This document shows, in pieces, positions 35,511 through 44,188 of a stretch of 64,000 bases of DNA. Each line of letters starts with the position of its first letter. The stretch's first letter is position 1. The position numbers were made by a program, and so were the translations under genes. A model generated the notes under the pieces. It made no database searches. It was not told where the DNA came from and saw only the letters and a program-made list of their open reading frames with translations. This DNA comes from Achromobacter kerstersii (GTDB lineage Bacteria > Pseudomonadota > Gammaproteobacteria > Burkholderiales > Burkholderiaceae_B), in the NCBI RefSeq assembly GCF_902859595.1, contig NZ_CADIJQ010000004.1:186001-250000 (forward strand). Reading direction: 5' to 3'.

Positions 35511-36318
35511 GGCCCTCGCGCGGGTAGGTCACTTCGCTTGGCGGCGCAGCGGGTTTGCGTTGGTATGGCACCTTGCGCAAGAACAGGCGCAAGGCTTGGA
35601 GATGAATGCGAGCCACCACGCCCAGCGTCATGAAGGGCATGGCGAGCAGCGCGCGCAGCAAGGCCGCCGTAGACAGCGGCGTGCCGACGCTTTGAATGGC
35701 GGTGTGCAGCAACGGCGCGGGCAACGCGGGATCATCGAAGTAGTCGATGGCGACGCGATGCGTATCGCCCTGCTCATGCACGCGAAAGCGGTACACGCCT
35801 ACCACGCGGCAGAACGGCGACACATGAAATTCCTTCGTGGTTTGCAGGGCTTCGCCATCATGAATGGCCCCGCCGTCTGGCGCTCGCAACACGTATTGAT
35901 GGCGTTCGCCAAAGGTGTTGTTGACCTCGGCCACCAGCACCCGCAGCACGCCATCGGCGTCATGCACGTACCAGAAGCTGACGGGGTTGAAGACATAACC
36001 GAACACGCGCGGAAAGCTCTGCAGCCACACGGCGCCCACGTCCATACGGATGCCGGCGATGTCCAGCCGGGAACGCAGCCAGTCCATCGGATTGCCGCCA
36101 CTGCGGTCGCCGTGGTCGGCAAAATGAAACGCCACGGGGCGGCGGCGGTTGACGCCGAACAGCCATGACGACCGTCCATCCATCTCTGTCGCCTGGTCGA
36201 CGCGCACGCGCAGGCAGAACACGGGGTACGTGAAGCGGTGCGCAACGGGTCGGGTGCGCGCATGCACCACGCGCGCGCGAGCGAGTTCGATCGGGGCGGT
36301 GGTAAGCGCCGCTGTCAT
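35500..36318 (-). CDS. DUF1365 protein
   Basis: A 272-residue DUF1365 protein: ARVVHARTRPVAHRFTYPVF at the start, then LQSFPRVFGYVFNPVSFWYVHD and TTKEFHVSPF. The family is almost always next to an FAD oxidoreductase and a Cfa-type methyltransferase, as here; its reaction is not known to me. The ATG at 36318 overlaps the FAD oxidoreductase stop as ATGA. Five more codons upstream are open but have no support. No membrane helix stands out except a hydrophobic C-terminal segment. Confidence 0.87.
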   Translation of the reverse strand: MTAALTTAPIELARARVVHARTRPVAHRFTYPVFCLRVRVDQATEMDGRSSWLFGVNRRRPVAFHFADHGDRSGGNPMDWLRSRLDIAGIRMDVGAVWLQSFPRVFGYVFNPVSFWYVHDADGVLRVLVAEVNNTFGERHQYVLRAPDGGAIHDGEALQTTKEFHVSPFCRVVGVYRFRVHEQGDTHRVAIDYFDDPALPAPLLHTAIQSVGTPLSTAALLRALLAMPFMTLGVVARIHLQALRLFLRKVPYQRKPAAPPSEVTYPREGHDE

Positions 36319-37604
36319 GGCGCGGTGCTCCACGGTGGCGACACGCCGAAGTCAGCCGCAACGCGGATGGCGGATGCCAAGCCGTCTTCATGAAACCCGT
36401 AACCCGTCCACGCGCCGCAGAACCACGTGCGCGCGCGGCCCTGGATGCCGGCCAACTGGCTTTGCGCCACAACGGTGTCGGCGTCCAGGACGGGGTGCTC
36501 GTAGTCGAAACGGCCCAACACGCTGCTGGCCGCCGGTTCCTGCTGCGGGTTCAGCGTGACGATCACCGGCTGCTTGAACGGCAGCGGTTGCAAGTGGTTG
36601 AGCAGATAGCTGACCGACATGGGCGCATCCGCCGTGGGGCCGGCCAGATAATTCCACGCCGACCACACGGCGCGCCGGCGCGGCAGCAAGGCCGTGTCGG
36701 TGTGCAGCACGGCCACGTTGGGCTGATAGCGCACGCGCGACAGCACGTCGCGTTCGTCTTCGCTGGCATCCAGCATGGCAAGCGATGTCGGCGCATGGCA
36801 GGCCAGCACCACGGCATCGTAGCGGTCAACATGCCCGGCCGACCGCACTTCCACGCCGTCGGCCAGCCGCTTGACGGTATGCACCGCGCTGGACACGCGC
36901 ACGTCTGCAATGCGCGGCAGCATCGCATTCACATACTGGCGCGCGCCGCCCTTGACCGTTTTCCATTGCGGGCGGCCGGCCACTTGCAGCAGGCGGTGGT
37001 TCAGGCAGAACGACAGAAACGTGCGGGCCGGTTGCTGCAACACCATGCTGGGCGGCGTGGACCAGATGGCGCCCGCCATCGGCAGCAAATACCAATCGCG
37101 CATGGTCTGGCCGTAGCCTTCGTCATCCAGCAGATCGCCCAAGAGCGCATAGGGGCCGCAACGCGCCAGATAACGCGCGGCGTGGCGATTGAAGCGGAGG
37201 ATGTCGCGCAGCATGCCCAGGAACGCGGGGCGCATCAGGTTGCGGCGTTGCGCGAACACGGTGCCTAGGCTTGTGCCAGCCCATTCCAGATCGGGCTGCG
37301 CGAGCGACACGCTGAACGTCATGTCGCTGGCGTGTACGGGAATGTTCAGATGCCGGAACAACTGCACCAGGTTGGGATAGGTCAGGTCGTTATGCACCAG
37401 AAAACCGGTGTCGACCGGGTGGCGTATGCCGTCGACCTCGGCGTCTACGGTGTTCGTGTGGCCGCCCACATAGGAGCCGGCTTCAAACAAGGTCACGCTG
37501 TATTTTTCAGACAGCAGCCACGCCGCGCTCAAACCCGACACGCCGCCACCGACCACCGCAATGCGGCCGCCTGGCGGGATCGGCGCGGACAGGGCGCGGT
37601 TCAT
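36315..37604 (-). CDS. FAD/NAD(P)-dependent oxidoreductase (amine-oxidase-like)
   Basis: A 429-residue flavoprotein with an N-terminal dinucleotide-binding motif, RIAVVGGGVSGLSAAWLLSE, followed by GGHTNTVDAEVDG. The C terminus has TWFCGAWTGYGFHEDGLASA, typical of the NAD(P)/FAD oxidoreductases paired with DUF1365 and Cfa. By analogy with the furan-fatty-acid literature, such an enzyme may desaturate or oxidise a methylated acyl chain; this is inference. It overlaps the chalcone-isomerase-like gene by four bases and the DUF1365 gene by four. Confidence 0.88.
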   Translation of the reverse strand: MNRALSAPIPPGGRIAVVGGGVSGLSAAWLLSEKYSVTLFEAGSYVGGHTNTVDAEVDGIRHPVDTGFLVHNDLTYPNLVQLFRHLNIPVHASDMTFSVSLAQPDLEWAGTSLGTVFAQRRNLMRPAFLGMLRDILRFNRHAARYLARCGPYALLGDLLDDEGYGQTMRDWYLLPMAGAIWSTPPSMVLQQPARTFLSFCLNHRLLQVAGRPQWKTVKGGARQYVNAMLPRIADVRVSSAVHTVKRLADGVEVRSAGHVDRYDAVVLACHAPTSLAMLDASEDERDVLSRVRYQPNVAVLHTDTALLPRRRAVWSAWNYLAGPTADAPMSVSYLLNHLQPLPFKQPVIVTLNPQQEPAASSVLGRFDYEHPVLDADTVVAQSQLAGIQGRARTWFCGAWTGYGFHEDGLASAIRVAADFGVSPPWSTAP

Positions 37605-38206
37605 GCGGCGTCCTGACGATTCAGGCCCAGCAGATTCGCGCGCAAGGCCGGGCTGCGGGTACGGGGGTCGAGCCAGATGGCAGCGAACGCGCGGGCAAAG
37701 GCGGGGCTGTCGATATCGCCCGCCGGCGTGTCGCCACGGAAAAAGCGCACGCCCTCGCCGCGGCGAAACCAGCCGGTCAGGCGGTCGCCCGCGGCCACAT
37801 CAGGAAAGCGTTCGCGCATGGCCTGCGTCCAGGCGGCCAATTCGTCGGCGGGCGTGTCGGTCAACCGGGCAATTTCTTCGGTCGAGGTGGAGACAATCTG
37901 CTCGCCCGGAATGTTGCGCAGGTAGCGCAGCATCAAGACGAAGTCGCCATCGGGATCAAACGATGTGGACGTGTCGGGCGCCGTTGCGTCGGGCGCCGAT
38001 GCGTCGGGTGCCGCTGCGTCGGGCGCCGATGCGTCGGGTGCCGCTGCGTCGGGTGCCGGCGCAGGCACATAGAGATAGGCGTGATACAGCCGGAACACGC
38101 TCCACGTGAGCAAGCCATGGCCGATCAGCCGCCAATCGGCGGGATGCGCCGTCAGCAACGCGGACGGCAACGCAACTTCCAGGGGTTTCGACGTCGGGGT
38201 GGCCAT
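37601..38206 (-). CDS. Chalcone-isomerase-like protein with repeat insertion
   Basis: A 201-residue protein whose outer parts fit the bacterial chalcone-isomerase-like fold: HGLLTWSVFRLYHAYLYV, then FVLMLRYLRNIPGEQIVSTS and GEGVRFFRGDTPAGDI. Between them lies an insertion of about 30 residues of APDAS/APDAA repeats (about residues 48-78) encoded by 15-bp repeats. The fold binds fatty acids in known members. It is the first gene of the lipid-modification operon, preceded by AAGGCGG. The start follows the palindromic region shared with the divergent TetR gene. Confidence 0.8.
   Translation of the reverse strand: MATPTSKPLEVALPSALLTAHPADWRLIGHGLLTWSVFRLYHAYLYVPAPAPDAAAPDASAPDAAAPDASAPDATAPDTSTSFDPDGDFVLMLRYLRNIPGEQIVSTSTEEIARLTDTPADELAAWTQAMRERFPDVAAGDRLTGWFRRGEGVRFFRGDTPAGDIDSPAFARAFAAIWLDPRTRSPALRANLLGLNRQDAA
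37973..38062. repeat. 15-bp coding tandem repeat in chalcone-isomerase-like gene
   Basis: Six 15-bp units (GTCGGGCGCCGATGC and variants), in frame, encoding APDAS-type pentapeptides on the minus strand. Copy-number change would lengthen or shorten the loop without shifting the frame. Confidence 0.93.
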
Positions 38207-38239
38207 GTCGCCGCCTTGTTGTGAACCGATTAGTCACGA

Positions 38240-38292
38240 TTAAACCATCAAGTTTAAAAAAATACTATGCAGTTTAGATTTAGACTATGCAG
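38240..38292. promoter_or_regulatory. Candidate TetR operator, divergent promoters
   Basis: TTAAACCATCAAGTTTAA at 38240-38257 is a palindrome with 6-base arms. A direct repeat ACTATGCAG occurs at 38264-38272 and 38284-38292. A second inverted repeat, CAGGCA/TGCCTG, lies at 38290-38307. The region sits between divergent genes and is AT-rich, fitting a TetR operator controlling both sides. Confidence 0.5.
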
Positions 38293-38943
38293 GCAAATTT
38301 CTGCCTGAATGGTCTGTCCCCCATGCCCGCTGCCGCCCCCGTCAAGAAACTGTCCTTCAAACAACAGCAACTGTTGCTGCGCGAAGATGCCATCCTGGAT
38401 TCGGTCAACCGAATGCTGGCGGTGAAGGGCTATGACCTGATGACGATGGACGAAGTCGCGGCCGATGTCGGGATTTCCAAGGCCAGCCTGTACAAGCATT
38501 TCGCGTCAAAGGACGCGTTGGCGGCGGCGTCGATGACGCGGCTGCTGGACCGCACGCTGGCGGTGATTGCGGCGCTGCCGGAATCGCTGGGGCCGGTAGA
38601 CCGGCTGAAGGAAGTGGTGCGCTGGGCCGTGCGGACGCACCTGGATGACGAAATGCCGCTCTTGCCGTCCACCCGGTCGACGATTCAGCAGGCGCTGATC
38701 ACGCACACGCCCTACCTGGAACGCTTGAGCCAGGTCACCGAAACGCTGGGCGGCTGGATTCTGGCGGCGCAGGAAAGCGGTGAGCTGTCGTCAGACTTGC
38801 CGGGCGAAGTGATCCTCTACACGATCTACGCGCGGTCGTGCGACCCGGTGGGCAACTTCCTGAAAATGGGCGGCGCGTTCCAGCCCGACGAGATCGTCGA
38901 ATATTTGATCACCACCACGTTTAACGGACTGGCCGCGCGCTGA
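38287..38943 (+). CDS. TetR-family transcriptional regulator
   Basis: A 218-residue TetR-family repressor. The N-terminal helix-turn-helix is clear: DAILDSVNRMLAVKGYDLMT, MDEVAADVGISKASLYKHFA and SKDAL, about residues 35-80 from the first ATG. The C-terminal ligand-binding part is unremarkable. It is divergent from the lipid-modification operon and probably controls it and itself. The start is uncertain: ATG at 38287 or 38323, neither with a good ribosome-binding site. The first lies within a direct repeat and the second beyond an inverted repeat. Confidence 0.88.
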   Translation: MQANFCLNGLSPMPAAAPVKKLSFKQQQLLLREDAILDSVNRMLAVKGYDLMTMDEVAADVGISKASLYKHFASKDALAAASMTRLLDRTLAVIAALPESLGPVDRLKEVVRWAVRTHLDDEMPLLPSTRSTIQQALITHTPYLERLSQVTETLGGWILAAQESGELSSDLPGEVILYTIYARSCDPVGNFLKMGGAFQPDEIVEYLITTTFNGLAAR

Positions 38944-38988
38944 CGTCCCATGCCACCCCGGGGCGCAAACCCAGCACGCAAACCCCAG

Positions 38989-39155
38989 GCATGAATCCCG
39001 CGCTGATCCCGGCGCTGATCCCGGCGTGAATCGGGCGCTGGTCCCGGCGCTGGTCCCGGCGTGAATCCGGCACTGATCCCGGCGCTGATCCCGGCGTGAA
39101 TCCGGCACTGATCCCGGCGTGAATCCGGCGCTTACCCCGGCCGCTTGAATCCGGC
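38989..39155. repeat. 11-12-bp composite tandem repeat at the tag 3' end
   Basis: About twelve units alternating between GGCGTGAATCC and GGCGCTGATCCC fill the gap between the TetR and tag genes. The unit at the tag stop codon reads GGCGCTTACCCC, and the last tag codons also carry a variant, CCGCTTGAATCC. The array thus reaches into the coding end. Confidence 0.88.
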
Positions 39156-39800
39156 CCGCGCCTGTTCAATGGCGGCGTGGCAGACGCAGCCGCTCATGTG
39201 GTCATTGACCATGCCCACGGCTTGCATGAAGGCGTACATGGTGGTGGGCCCCACGAACGTCCAGCCGCGCTTTTTCAACGCACGCGATAGCGCCGTGGAT
39301 GCCGCAGATGTCGGGTTGTTGTTCCAGTAATCCAGGTCAATCGCCGGGGGCCGCTCAGCAGGCTGCGGTTCGTGCCGCCATAACCAGCCCGCCAACGAAC
39401 CGGTTTCCTCGGCCAGCGCCACGGCGCGGCGCGCGTTGTTGATGGCGGACACGATCTTCGCGCGGTTGCGCACAATGCCCGGGTTGCCCATCAGGCGGTC
39501 CACATCCTGCTCGGTATAGCGCGCCACGCGTTCGAAATCGAAATCATCGAAGGCTTCGCGAAACGCCTCGCGCTTGCGCAAGATGGTGATCCACGCCATG
39601 CCCGCCTGAAACCCTTCCAGGCAGATTTTCTCGTACAGCCGGCGGTCGCCGCCGACGGGCCGCCCCCATTCGTGATCGTGATATGCCGGCATTGACGGCT
39701 GCCAGAAGCAGCGCGGCGCGCCCGCTGCATCAAGAATCAGGCCAGCCTTGTCGGGCGCGGGTGACGTGCCCGCTGCGTCTTCAAGCGCTGGCATTGTCAT
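39132..39800 (-). CDS. tag: DNA-3-methyladenine glycosylase I
   Basis: A 222-residue Tag enzyme that removes 3-methyladenine from alkylated DNA. Compared with E. coli Tag it has APRCFWQPSMPAYHDHEWGRP (Cys and His zinc ligands), the LEGFQAGMAWITILRKREAF block and the C-terminal GMVNDHMSGCVCH with the remaining His and Cys. About 30 extra N-terminal residues precede the domain. The ATG at 39800 overlaps the LprI-like stop as ATGA. The last codons merge into a tandem repeat. Confidence 0.93.
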   Translation of the reverse strand: MTMPALEDAAGTSPAPDKAGLILDAAGAPRCFWQPSMPAYHDHEWGRPVGGDRRLYEKICLEGFQAGMAWITILRKREAFREAFDDFDFERVARYTEQDVDRLMGNPGIVRNRAKIVSAINNARRAVALAEETGSLAGWLWRHEPQPAERPPAIDLDYWNNNPTSAASTALSRALKKRGWTFVGPTTMYAFMQAVGMVNDHMSGCVCHAAIEQARAGFKRPG

Positions 39801-40207
39801 TGCTTACCGGGTACGGGGCAGCTCATGTCGCCTTCTTCGCACTTCAGGTACGCGCGCAGTTCTTTCGTGCGGGCCTGCGTCAGCTTGTCCAGGCACTGGC
39901 TCAGCACCATGGGATAGGCGCTGCCGCCGGTGGTGCCGGCTGACGAGAACGCACATTCCGCATCGCGAAAAAACAGCCACGCCTTTTGCGCGGCCTGCAA
40001 TTGGGTCAGCTTGGTCTTATCGTCTTTCAGCCGTTGCGTGACGTCTTTGTACGCCGCGTTCAAGTCGGCGTCGGACGTTCGATAGGCCTGGTCGGCGCAC
40101 AGGTTCATGTCGGTCTGCGTTTCGGCATTGCTGCAATTTTTCAGCGGCTGCGCCTGTGCGCTGGCCGCCAGGATCAGCGCGGCAGCCGTGGCGATTGCGA
40201 TACGCAT
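39797..40207 (-). CDS. LprI/DUF1311-family exported protein
   Basis: A 136-residue protein with a signal peptide (MRIAIATAAALILAASAQA) and a DUF1311 domain: NCSNAETQTDMNLCADQAYR, DLNAAYKDVTQRL and AWLFFRDAECAF. The paired cysteines suggest disulfides in the periplasm. The family includes the lysozyme inhibitor LprI of mycobacteria; the role here is unproven. AGGAGAAAC lies just before the ATG at 40207, so a longer frame was rejected. It overlaps tag by four bases. Confidence 0.87.
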   Translation of the reverse strand: MRIAIATAAALILAASAQAQPLKNCSNAETQTDMNLCADQAYRTSDADLNAAYKDVTQRLKDDKTKLTQLQAAQKAWLFFRDAECAFSSAGTTGGSAYPMVLSQCLDKLTQARTKELRAYLKCEEGDMSCPVPGKQ

Positions 40208-40226
40208 AAACGTTTCTCCTGTTGAA

Positions 40227-40277
40227 GGGTTGAGTCGGTAAAAGGGTTGAATCGGTAAAAGGGTTGAGTCGGTAAGT
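40227..40277. repeat. 17-bp direct repeat upstream of the LprI-like gene
   Basis: Three copies of GGGTTGAGTCGGTAAAA (40227, 40244 and 40261) lie directly upstream of the LprI-like ribosome-binding site, inside its likely promoter or leader. Confidence 0.9.
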
Positions 40278-40371
40278 AATGGCGCCCGAAGGGTCCGTCT
40301 GATGGGAAAGTGTCGCATGGATGGGTACGGTGGCGCATGCCGCAGCCGGCCCATCGCCTAAGATATCGGCC

Positions 40372-41181
40372 ATGAAGATTCAATTGCTCTCTGATCTGCA
40401 CCTGGAATCCGACCCGACCTTTCTGGCGCGGCCCACCCCTGGCGCCGACCTGCTGGTGCTGGCGGGCGACATCGGCTCGTACCGTGAAGGTTCGAAACTT
40501 TCCAGCACCGACTTCGGCCTGGGCAGCTACGCGCCACGCAACGGCTGGCCCACGCCTGTGGTGTTCGTGCCTGGCAACCATGAATACGACAACCTGGATT
40601 TCGACGACACGCATGATCGCCTGCGCGAGCTCTGCCACGCCCTGGGCATCCAATGGCTGGAACGCGACACCTGCGTCATCGACGGCGTGCGCCTGGTCGG
40701 CACCACGCTGTGGACGGATTTCGATGCGCTGGCGTCAGACAGCGACGCGCTAGGCGTGGCGCTTGCCAAGCGAGCCAAGGCGTTTCGCGCGGCCGACTTC
40801 TATCTGGAAAAGGCGCAGATGCGCCGTCAGGGCGCGCCCTTCATGGCGGAACAGATGCGCGAGCAAGGGCTCGTCTGCCAGCAATGGCTGGACGCCGCGC
40901 TGCGCGTGCCGTTTGACGGCCCGACGGTGGCCATCACCCACTTCGCGCCGACGCTTGCCAGCGCCGACCCGCGCTACGGCGTCACGCCCGGCACGGCCGG
41001 CTTCTGCAATACGTTGGACGCGTTGCTGCCGCTGGCGAACGTGTGGATGCACGGCCATCTGCATTGCGCGCATGACTACGTGAAAGACGGCTGCCGGGTC
41101 GTGGCCAACCCGCTGGGCTATGCCAAAAAAGGCGAACAGGCTGACTTTTCGCCTGATCGCCTTTGGGAAGTGAACGCTTAG
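40372..41181 (+). CDS. Calcineurin-like metallophosphoesterase
   Basis: A 269-residue metallophosphoesterase with the standard metal motifs: SDLHLE near residue 7, LVLAGDIG near 27, PGNHEYDN near 66, and THFAPT and HGHLH toward the end. It hydrolyses phosphomonoesters or diesters; the substrate is unknown. The ATG at 40372 gives the standard MKIQLLSDLHLES start. Its stop codon overlaps that of the convergent TonB receptor gene. Confidence 0.9.
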   Translation: MKIQLLSDLHLESDPTFLARPTPGADLLVLAGDIGSYREGSKLSSTDFGLGSYAPRNGWPTPVVFVPGNHEYDNLDFDDTHDRLRELCHALGIQWLERDTCVIDGVRLVGTTLWTDFDALASDSDALGVALAKRAKAFRAADFYLEKAQMRRQGAPFMAEQMREQGLVCQQWLDAALRVPFDGPTVAITHFAPTLASADPRYGVTPGTAGFCNTLDALLPLANVWMHGHLHCAHDYVKDGCRVVANPLGYAKKGEQADFSPDRLWEVNA

Positions 41182-43343
41182 AACTTCAGGCTGGCGCTCA
41201 AGCCGTAGGTGCGCGGGTCGCCGGCCTTCACGTAATCCGACGATTGGAACAGCCAGTAGCGCTTGTCCGCCAGGTTGTTGATCCCGGCGCGGAACGTCGT
41301 CTCGTAGCCATAGATGCGCGTGTCGTAGGTGGCGCCGATGTTGATGATGGCGTAGTCATCCACGCGCACATTGTTCGACGCGCCCAGCATGGTGTTGCCG
41401 GTGTATTTCACATCGGCGCGCAGCTTCAGGCCCGGCAATTGCGGCACCGAATACGACACCTGCGCCGCCGCCACCAGCTTCGGCGCGCCCGCCACGCGGT
41501 TGCCCGTGTAGGCACTGCCCTTCTTGTACTCCGAATCCAGGAACATCAGGCTGCCGCCTACGTTCCAGTTCGTGGCCACTCGCGCCGACGCGCCCAGCTC
41601 CAGGCCCTGATAAATCGACTTGCCGTCTTGGGTCAGTTCATTGGCAGCGTTTGCGTACTCGGCCTTTTTCTCGATACGGAAGAGCGCCGCGGTGGCCGCC
41701 CAGTCATCCTGGTTGGTCTTCAAACCCAATTCGTACTGCTTGCTCTTGAGCGGGTTCAGCAAGGCGCCGTAGTTGGCATAGGTGTTGCCCACCGACGAAC
41801 CCGGCTCCAACGATTCGATGTAGCTGGCGTAGGCCATCGTCTGCGGCGTGATCTTGTACATCAACGCCACGGTCGGCGTCAGCACGCCGTTCTTGTCGTA
41901 GCGTGACGACTGCGCGCCCGTCGCATCAAAGCCCACCTGCTCGTAATTCGTATAGCGCAGGCCGCCCAGCAGTGACCAGCCGCCGGTGAGGTCGATGGTG
42001 TCGCTGGCGAACATCGCCTTTTGCGTGATCTCGGCCGCGCGGTACAAGTCCAGGCTGCCTTCGCTGTAGTACGTGTTGGTGTTCTGCGACCGCAGGTTGC
42101 CCGTGCCTTGCAGTTGGTACACGCCATTGACGCTGTAGTCGTTCTTCTGCTTCTGCCACGACGCCCCCGCCACCACGTGATGCTTCAGCGGCCCGGTTGC
42201 GAACTTGCCTTCGACCATGCCCTGCCATTGGTTGTAGCCGTAGGCCTCGCCGTAATCGGAACGGTAGTCGTCGTAGTCGCCTGCCTGGTTTTGCAGGAAC
42301 AGCACAGATTCATTGCGGCGCGTGCGCGTCGAGCTGTAGCTGTAATCGGTGCGCACGCTCCAGTCGGACGAAAGCTGGTACTTCAGGCCCGTGGAGTAGT
42401 AGCGGAATGCGTTGTCGGCGTACGGGCCTTCGCCCACGAGCTTGCCGTTGTCATTGCGTACGGGCGACGGCAACTCGCTGCCCGCCAATTGGCCCGCGTA
42501 AATAGTGGGTTCCTGGCCGATCGCCTTGCGGTCCTGGTAGATGGACTGGAAGTCCCAGGTCAGCTTGTCGGTCAAGCGCGCGTCCAGCGCCAGCGAGACG
42601 GAGTCGCGATACAAGGAGCCGCCGTTGTACGTGTTGCCTTCTTCGTGCGTCGCGTTCAGGCGGTAGCCGAACGTGCCGCTTTGGCCCACGCGCCCGCCCA
42701 GGTCCACCTGTTCACGCAGCAAGCCCTTGGACACATAGCCCAGTTCGATGCTGCGCACCGGCTCGTCCGTCGGCTTCTTCGTCACGTAATTGACCAGGCC
42801 GCCCGGCGAACCAAAGCCGTACATGAAGCCCGAGGCGCCCTTCAACAAATCAATCTGCTCGAACTGTTCGAACGGCAGCGTCGTCACATAGCTCAGGAAC
42901 GGCTTGCCATCGATGCGGTAAGAATTCTGCCAATCCAGCGGCAGGCCGCGCACCGTCAGGTAGCTGGCCCACGCGCCGTAAGACGCGCTGTTGTCACTGA
43001 CGGACGCGTCCAGTGCGAACACGTCGCCCAGCTTGTTGACCTGCCGGTCCTGGATGTCTGCCGCGGTCACGACCGTGGTCGAAAACGGCGTTTCCAATTG
43101 GCTGCGATTGCCCAGCGCGCCGGTGTTCACGGGTGCGGACAGGTGCTCCAAGGTGTCGTCGATTGAGGTCGCGTTGACGGTCACCGCCGGCAATTGCGCC
43201 ACGCCCTGCGAGTCGGCGGCGGATTGGGCCTGTGCTCCGCCTGAGAAAACCATGCCCAACGCCAGGGCAAGAACAGAAGGCGTAACAGCAGACCGTGCAA
43301 GCTTGCGCGCACGGCACTTCCGGTTGGAAGTCGGACGGACCAC
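41178..43343 (-). CDS. TonB-dependent siderophore receptor
   Basis: An outer-membrane receptor of about 721 residues. The signal peptide ends in SGGAQAQ. The plug domain has ETPFSTTVVTAADIQDRQV, SYLTVRGL and LLKGASGFMYGFGSPGGLVN, typical of ferric-siderophore receptors, and the barrel ends in GLSASLKF with a terminal Phe. No separate N-terminal signalling domain is seen. The start is the GTG at 43343, which follows GGAGAA; an upstream TTG frame starts inside an AT-rich, Fur-like promoter. The siderophore cannot be told. No transport or synthesis gene adjoins it. Confidence 0.92.
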   Translation of the reverse strand: MVRPTSNRKCRARKLARSAVTPSVLALALGMVFSGGAQAQSAADSQGVAQLPAVTVNATSIDDTLEHLSAPVNTGALGNRSQLETPFSTTVVTAADIQDRQVNKLGDVFALDASVSDNSASYGAWASYLTVRGLPLDWQNSYRIDGKPFLSYVTTLPFEQFEQIDLLKGASGFMYGFGSPGGLVNYVTKKPTDEPVRSIELGYVSKGLLREQVDLGGRVGQSGTFGYRLNATHEEGNTYNGGSLYRDSVSLALDARLTDKLTWDFQSIYQDRKAIGQEPTIYAGQLAGSELPSPVRNDNGKLVGEGPYADNAFRYYSTGLKYQLSSDWSVRTDYSYSSTRTRRNESVLFLQNQAGDYDDYRSDYGEAYGYNQWQGMVEGKFATGPLKHHVVAGASWQKQKNDYSVNGVYQLQGTGNLRSQNTNTYYSEGSLDLYRAAEITQKAMFASDTIDLTGGWSLLGGLRYTNYEQVGFDATGAQSSRYDKNGVLTPTVALMYKITPQTMAYASYIESLEPGSSVGNTYANYGALLNPLKSKQYELGLKTNQDDWAATAALFRIEKKAEYANAANELTQDGKSIYQGLELGASARVATNWNVGGSLMFLDSEYKKGSAYTGNRVAGAPKLVAAAQVSYSVPQLPGLKLRADVKYTGNTMLGASNNVRVDDYAIINIGATYDTRIYGYETTFRAGINNLADKRYWLFQSSDYVKAGDPRTYGLSASLKF

Positions 43344-43374
43344 GTTGAATTCTCCAGAGCAGACGGGCAGAAAG

Positions 43375-43425
43375 ATTGGATTTTTATTATTAACGATACT
43401 GATTCGCAATAATATTTACGATTCC
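43375..43425 (-). promoter_or_regulatory. Fur-like AT-rich promoter region
   Basis: The 50 bases upstream of the TonB receptor start are strongly AT-rich and contain ATTGCGAATCAGTATCG, resembling Fur-box halves seen before siderophore genes. No perfect 19-bp box is present, so iron control is inferred from gene type and position. Confidence 0.35.
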
Positions 43426-43498
43426 GCACAACGCTGACTGCTGCCTGGATAGCGTGACGCTTTCAAAACGTTTGATGGATCAATCACTTGCGCCGAAT

Positions 43499-43553
43499 TG
43501 CCCCATGGCGGGGCATGTCGCGCGGGGACAACAGCGGAAGCTGCTGCCCCGCG
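43499..43553. terminator. Two GC-rich hairpins downstream of lipoprotein gene
   Basis: TGCCCC/GGGGCA (43499-43515) and CGCGGGG/CCCCGCG (43521-43553). The second holds an inner CAGC/GCTG stem. They lie 13 bases beyond the stop codon of the minus-strand lipoprotein gene, and a T run is absent. Probably a terminator or protective 3' structure. Confidence 0.5.
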
Positions 43554-43565
43554 ATGCTCGAAGAC

Positions 43566-44174
43566 TTAAGGCTCCAGCCCCGCCACCGGCAAGGCGAACA
43601 GCACAATCGCCGGATTCGCCACCACGAACCCCGTGCCCGCCAGGAACATCACGGGCGACAGCGCGCGCGCCATGTCCGCGCTGCCTTGCGAGTCTTGCAC
43701 CGTGACCTGGTACGACTGGTCCAGCGCCGTCTGCTTGCCCCCGCCCGCCTGCGCCACGCTGGGCGTGCCAGGCCGGGCCAGGTAGCGCTTGCCCTTGATG
43801 TGATGCGTGTAATAAACCATGCCTTCCTTCGTGGTCTGGAAGTGCATGGCCAGCGCCTGTTCACGATCACGCGGCGTCGCGTTGCCCATCAGCTGCAAAC
43901 GCACATAGCCCCAGGTGAAGCCATCGGCCCCAACATAAAAATCGCGCGGAATCCCGGCGGTCAGCCGGGTCCGGAAGTCAGCTTGCATTGCCTGCGCCAT
44001 TGCTGGCGGCATGTCGAACAGATAGTGATACTGCGGGCCCAGCACCGCAAACGTCTTGCCGTCCGACGACACCATCAACGTGGAGACGTTTTCGGTGTAC
44101 GTCTTGGTCGACGCGCAGCCCGCCATCAGGAGGGCAAGCGCGGCGAGAAGCAGCGTAGTCAGGAAGCGTTGCAT
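43566..44174 (-). CDS. Lipoprotein of unknown function
   Basis: A 202-residue protein with a lipoprotein signal peptide (MQRFLTTLLLAALALLMAGC, Cys20), so probably attached to the outer or inner membrane. The mature part has no family I recognise; it includes SSDGKTFAVLGPQYHYLF and a hydrophobic C-terminal stretch, LSPVMFLAGTGFVVANPAIVLFALP, that may enter the membrane. It follows the aldo/keto reductase on the same strand with a gap of 14 bases, so the two are probably cotranscribed. Confidence 0.75.
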   Translation of the reverse strand: MQRFLTTLLLAALALLMAGCASTKTYTENVSTLMVSSDGKTFAVLGPQYHYLFDMPPAMAQAMQADFRTRLTAGIPRDFYVGADGFTWGYVRLQLMGNATPRDREQALAMHFQTTKEGMVYYTHHIKGKRYLARPGTPSVAQAGGGKQTALDQSYQVTVQDSQGSADMARALSPVMFLAGTGFVVANPAIVLFALPVAGLEP

Positions 44175-44188
44175 GGGCCAGGTTTCGA

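Noticed and set aside
34308..35633. A 441-codon frame antisense to cfa.
   Set aside because: No family similarity, and it is an artefact of high GC content opposite a well-identified enzyme.
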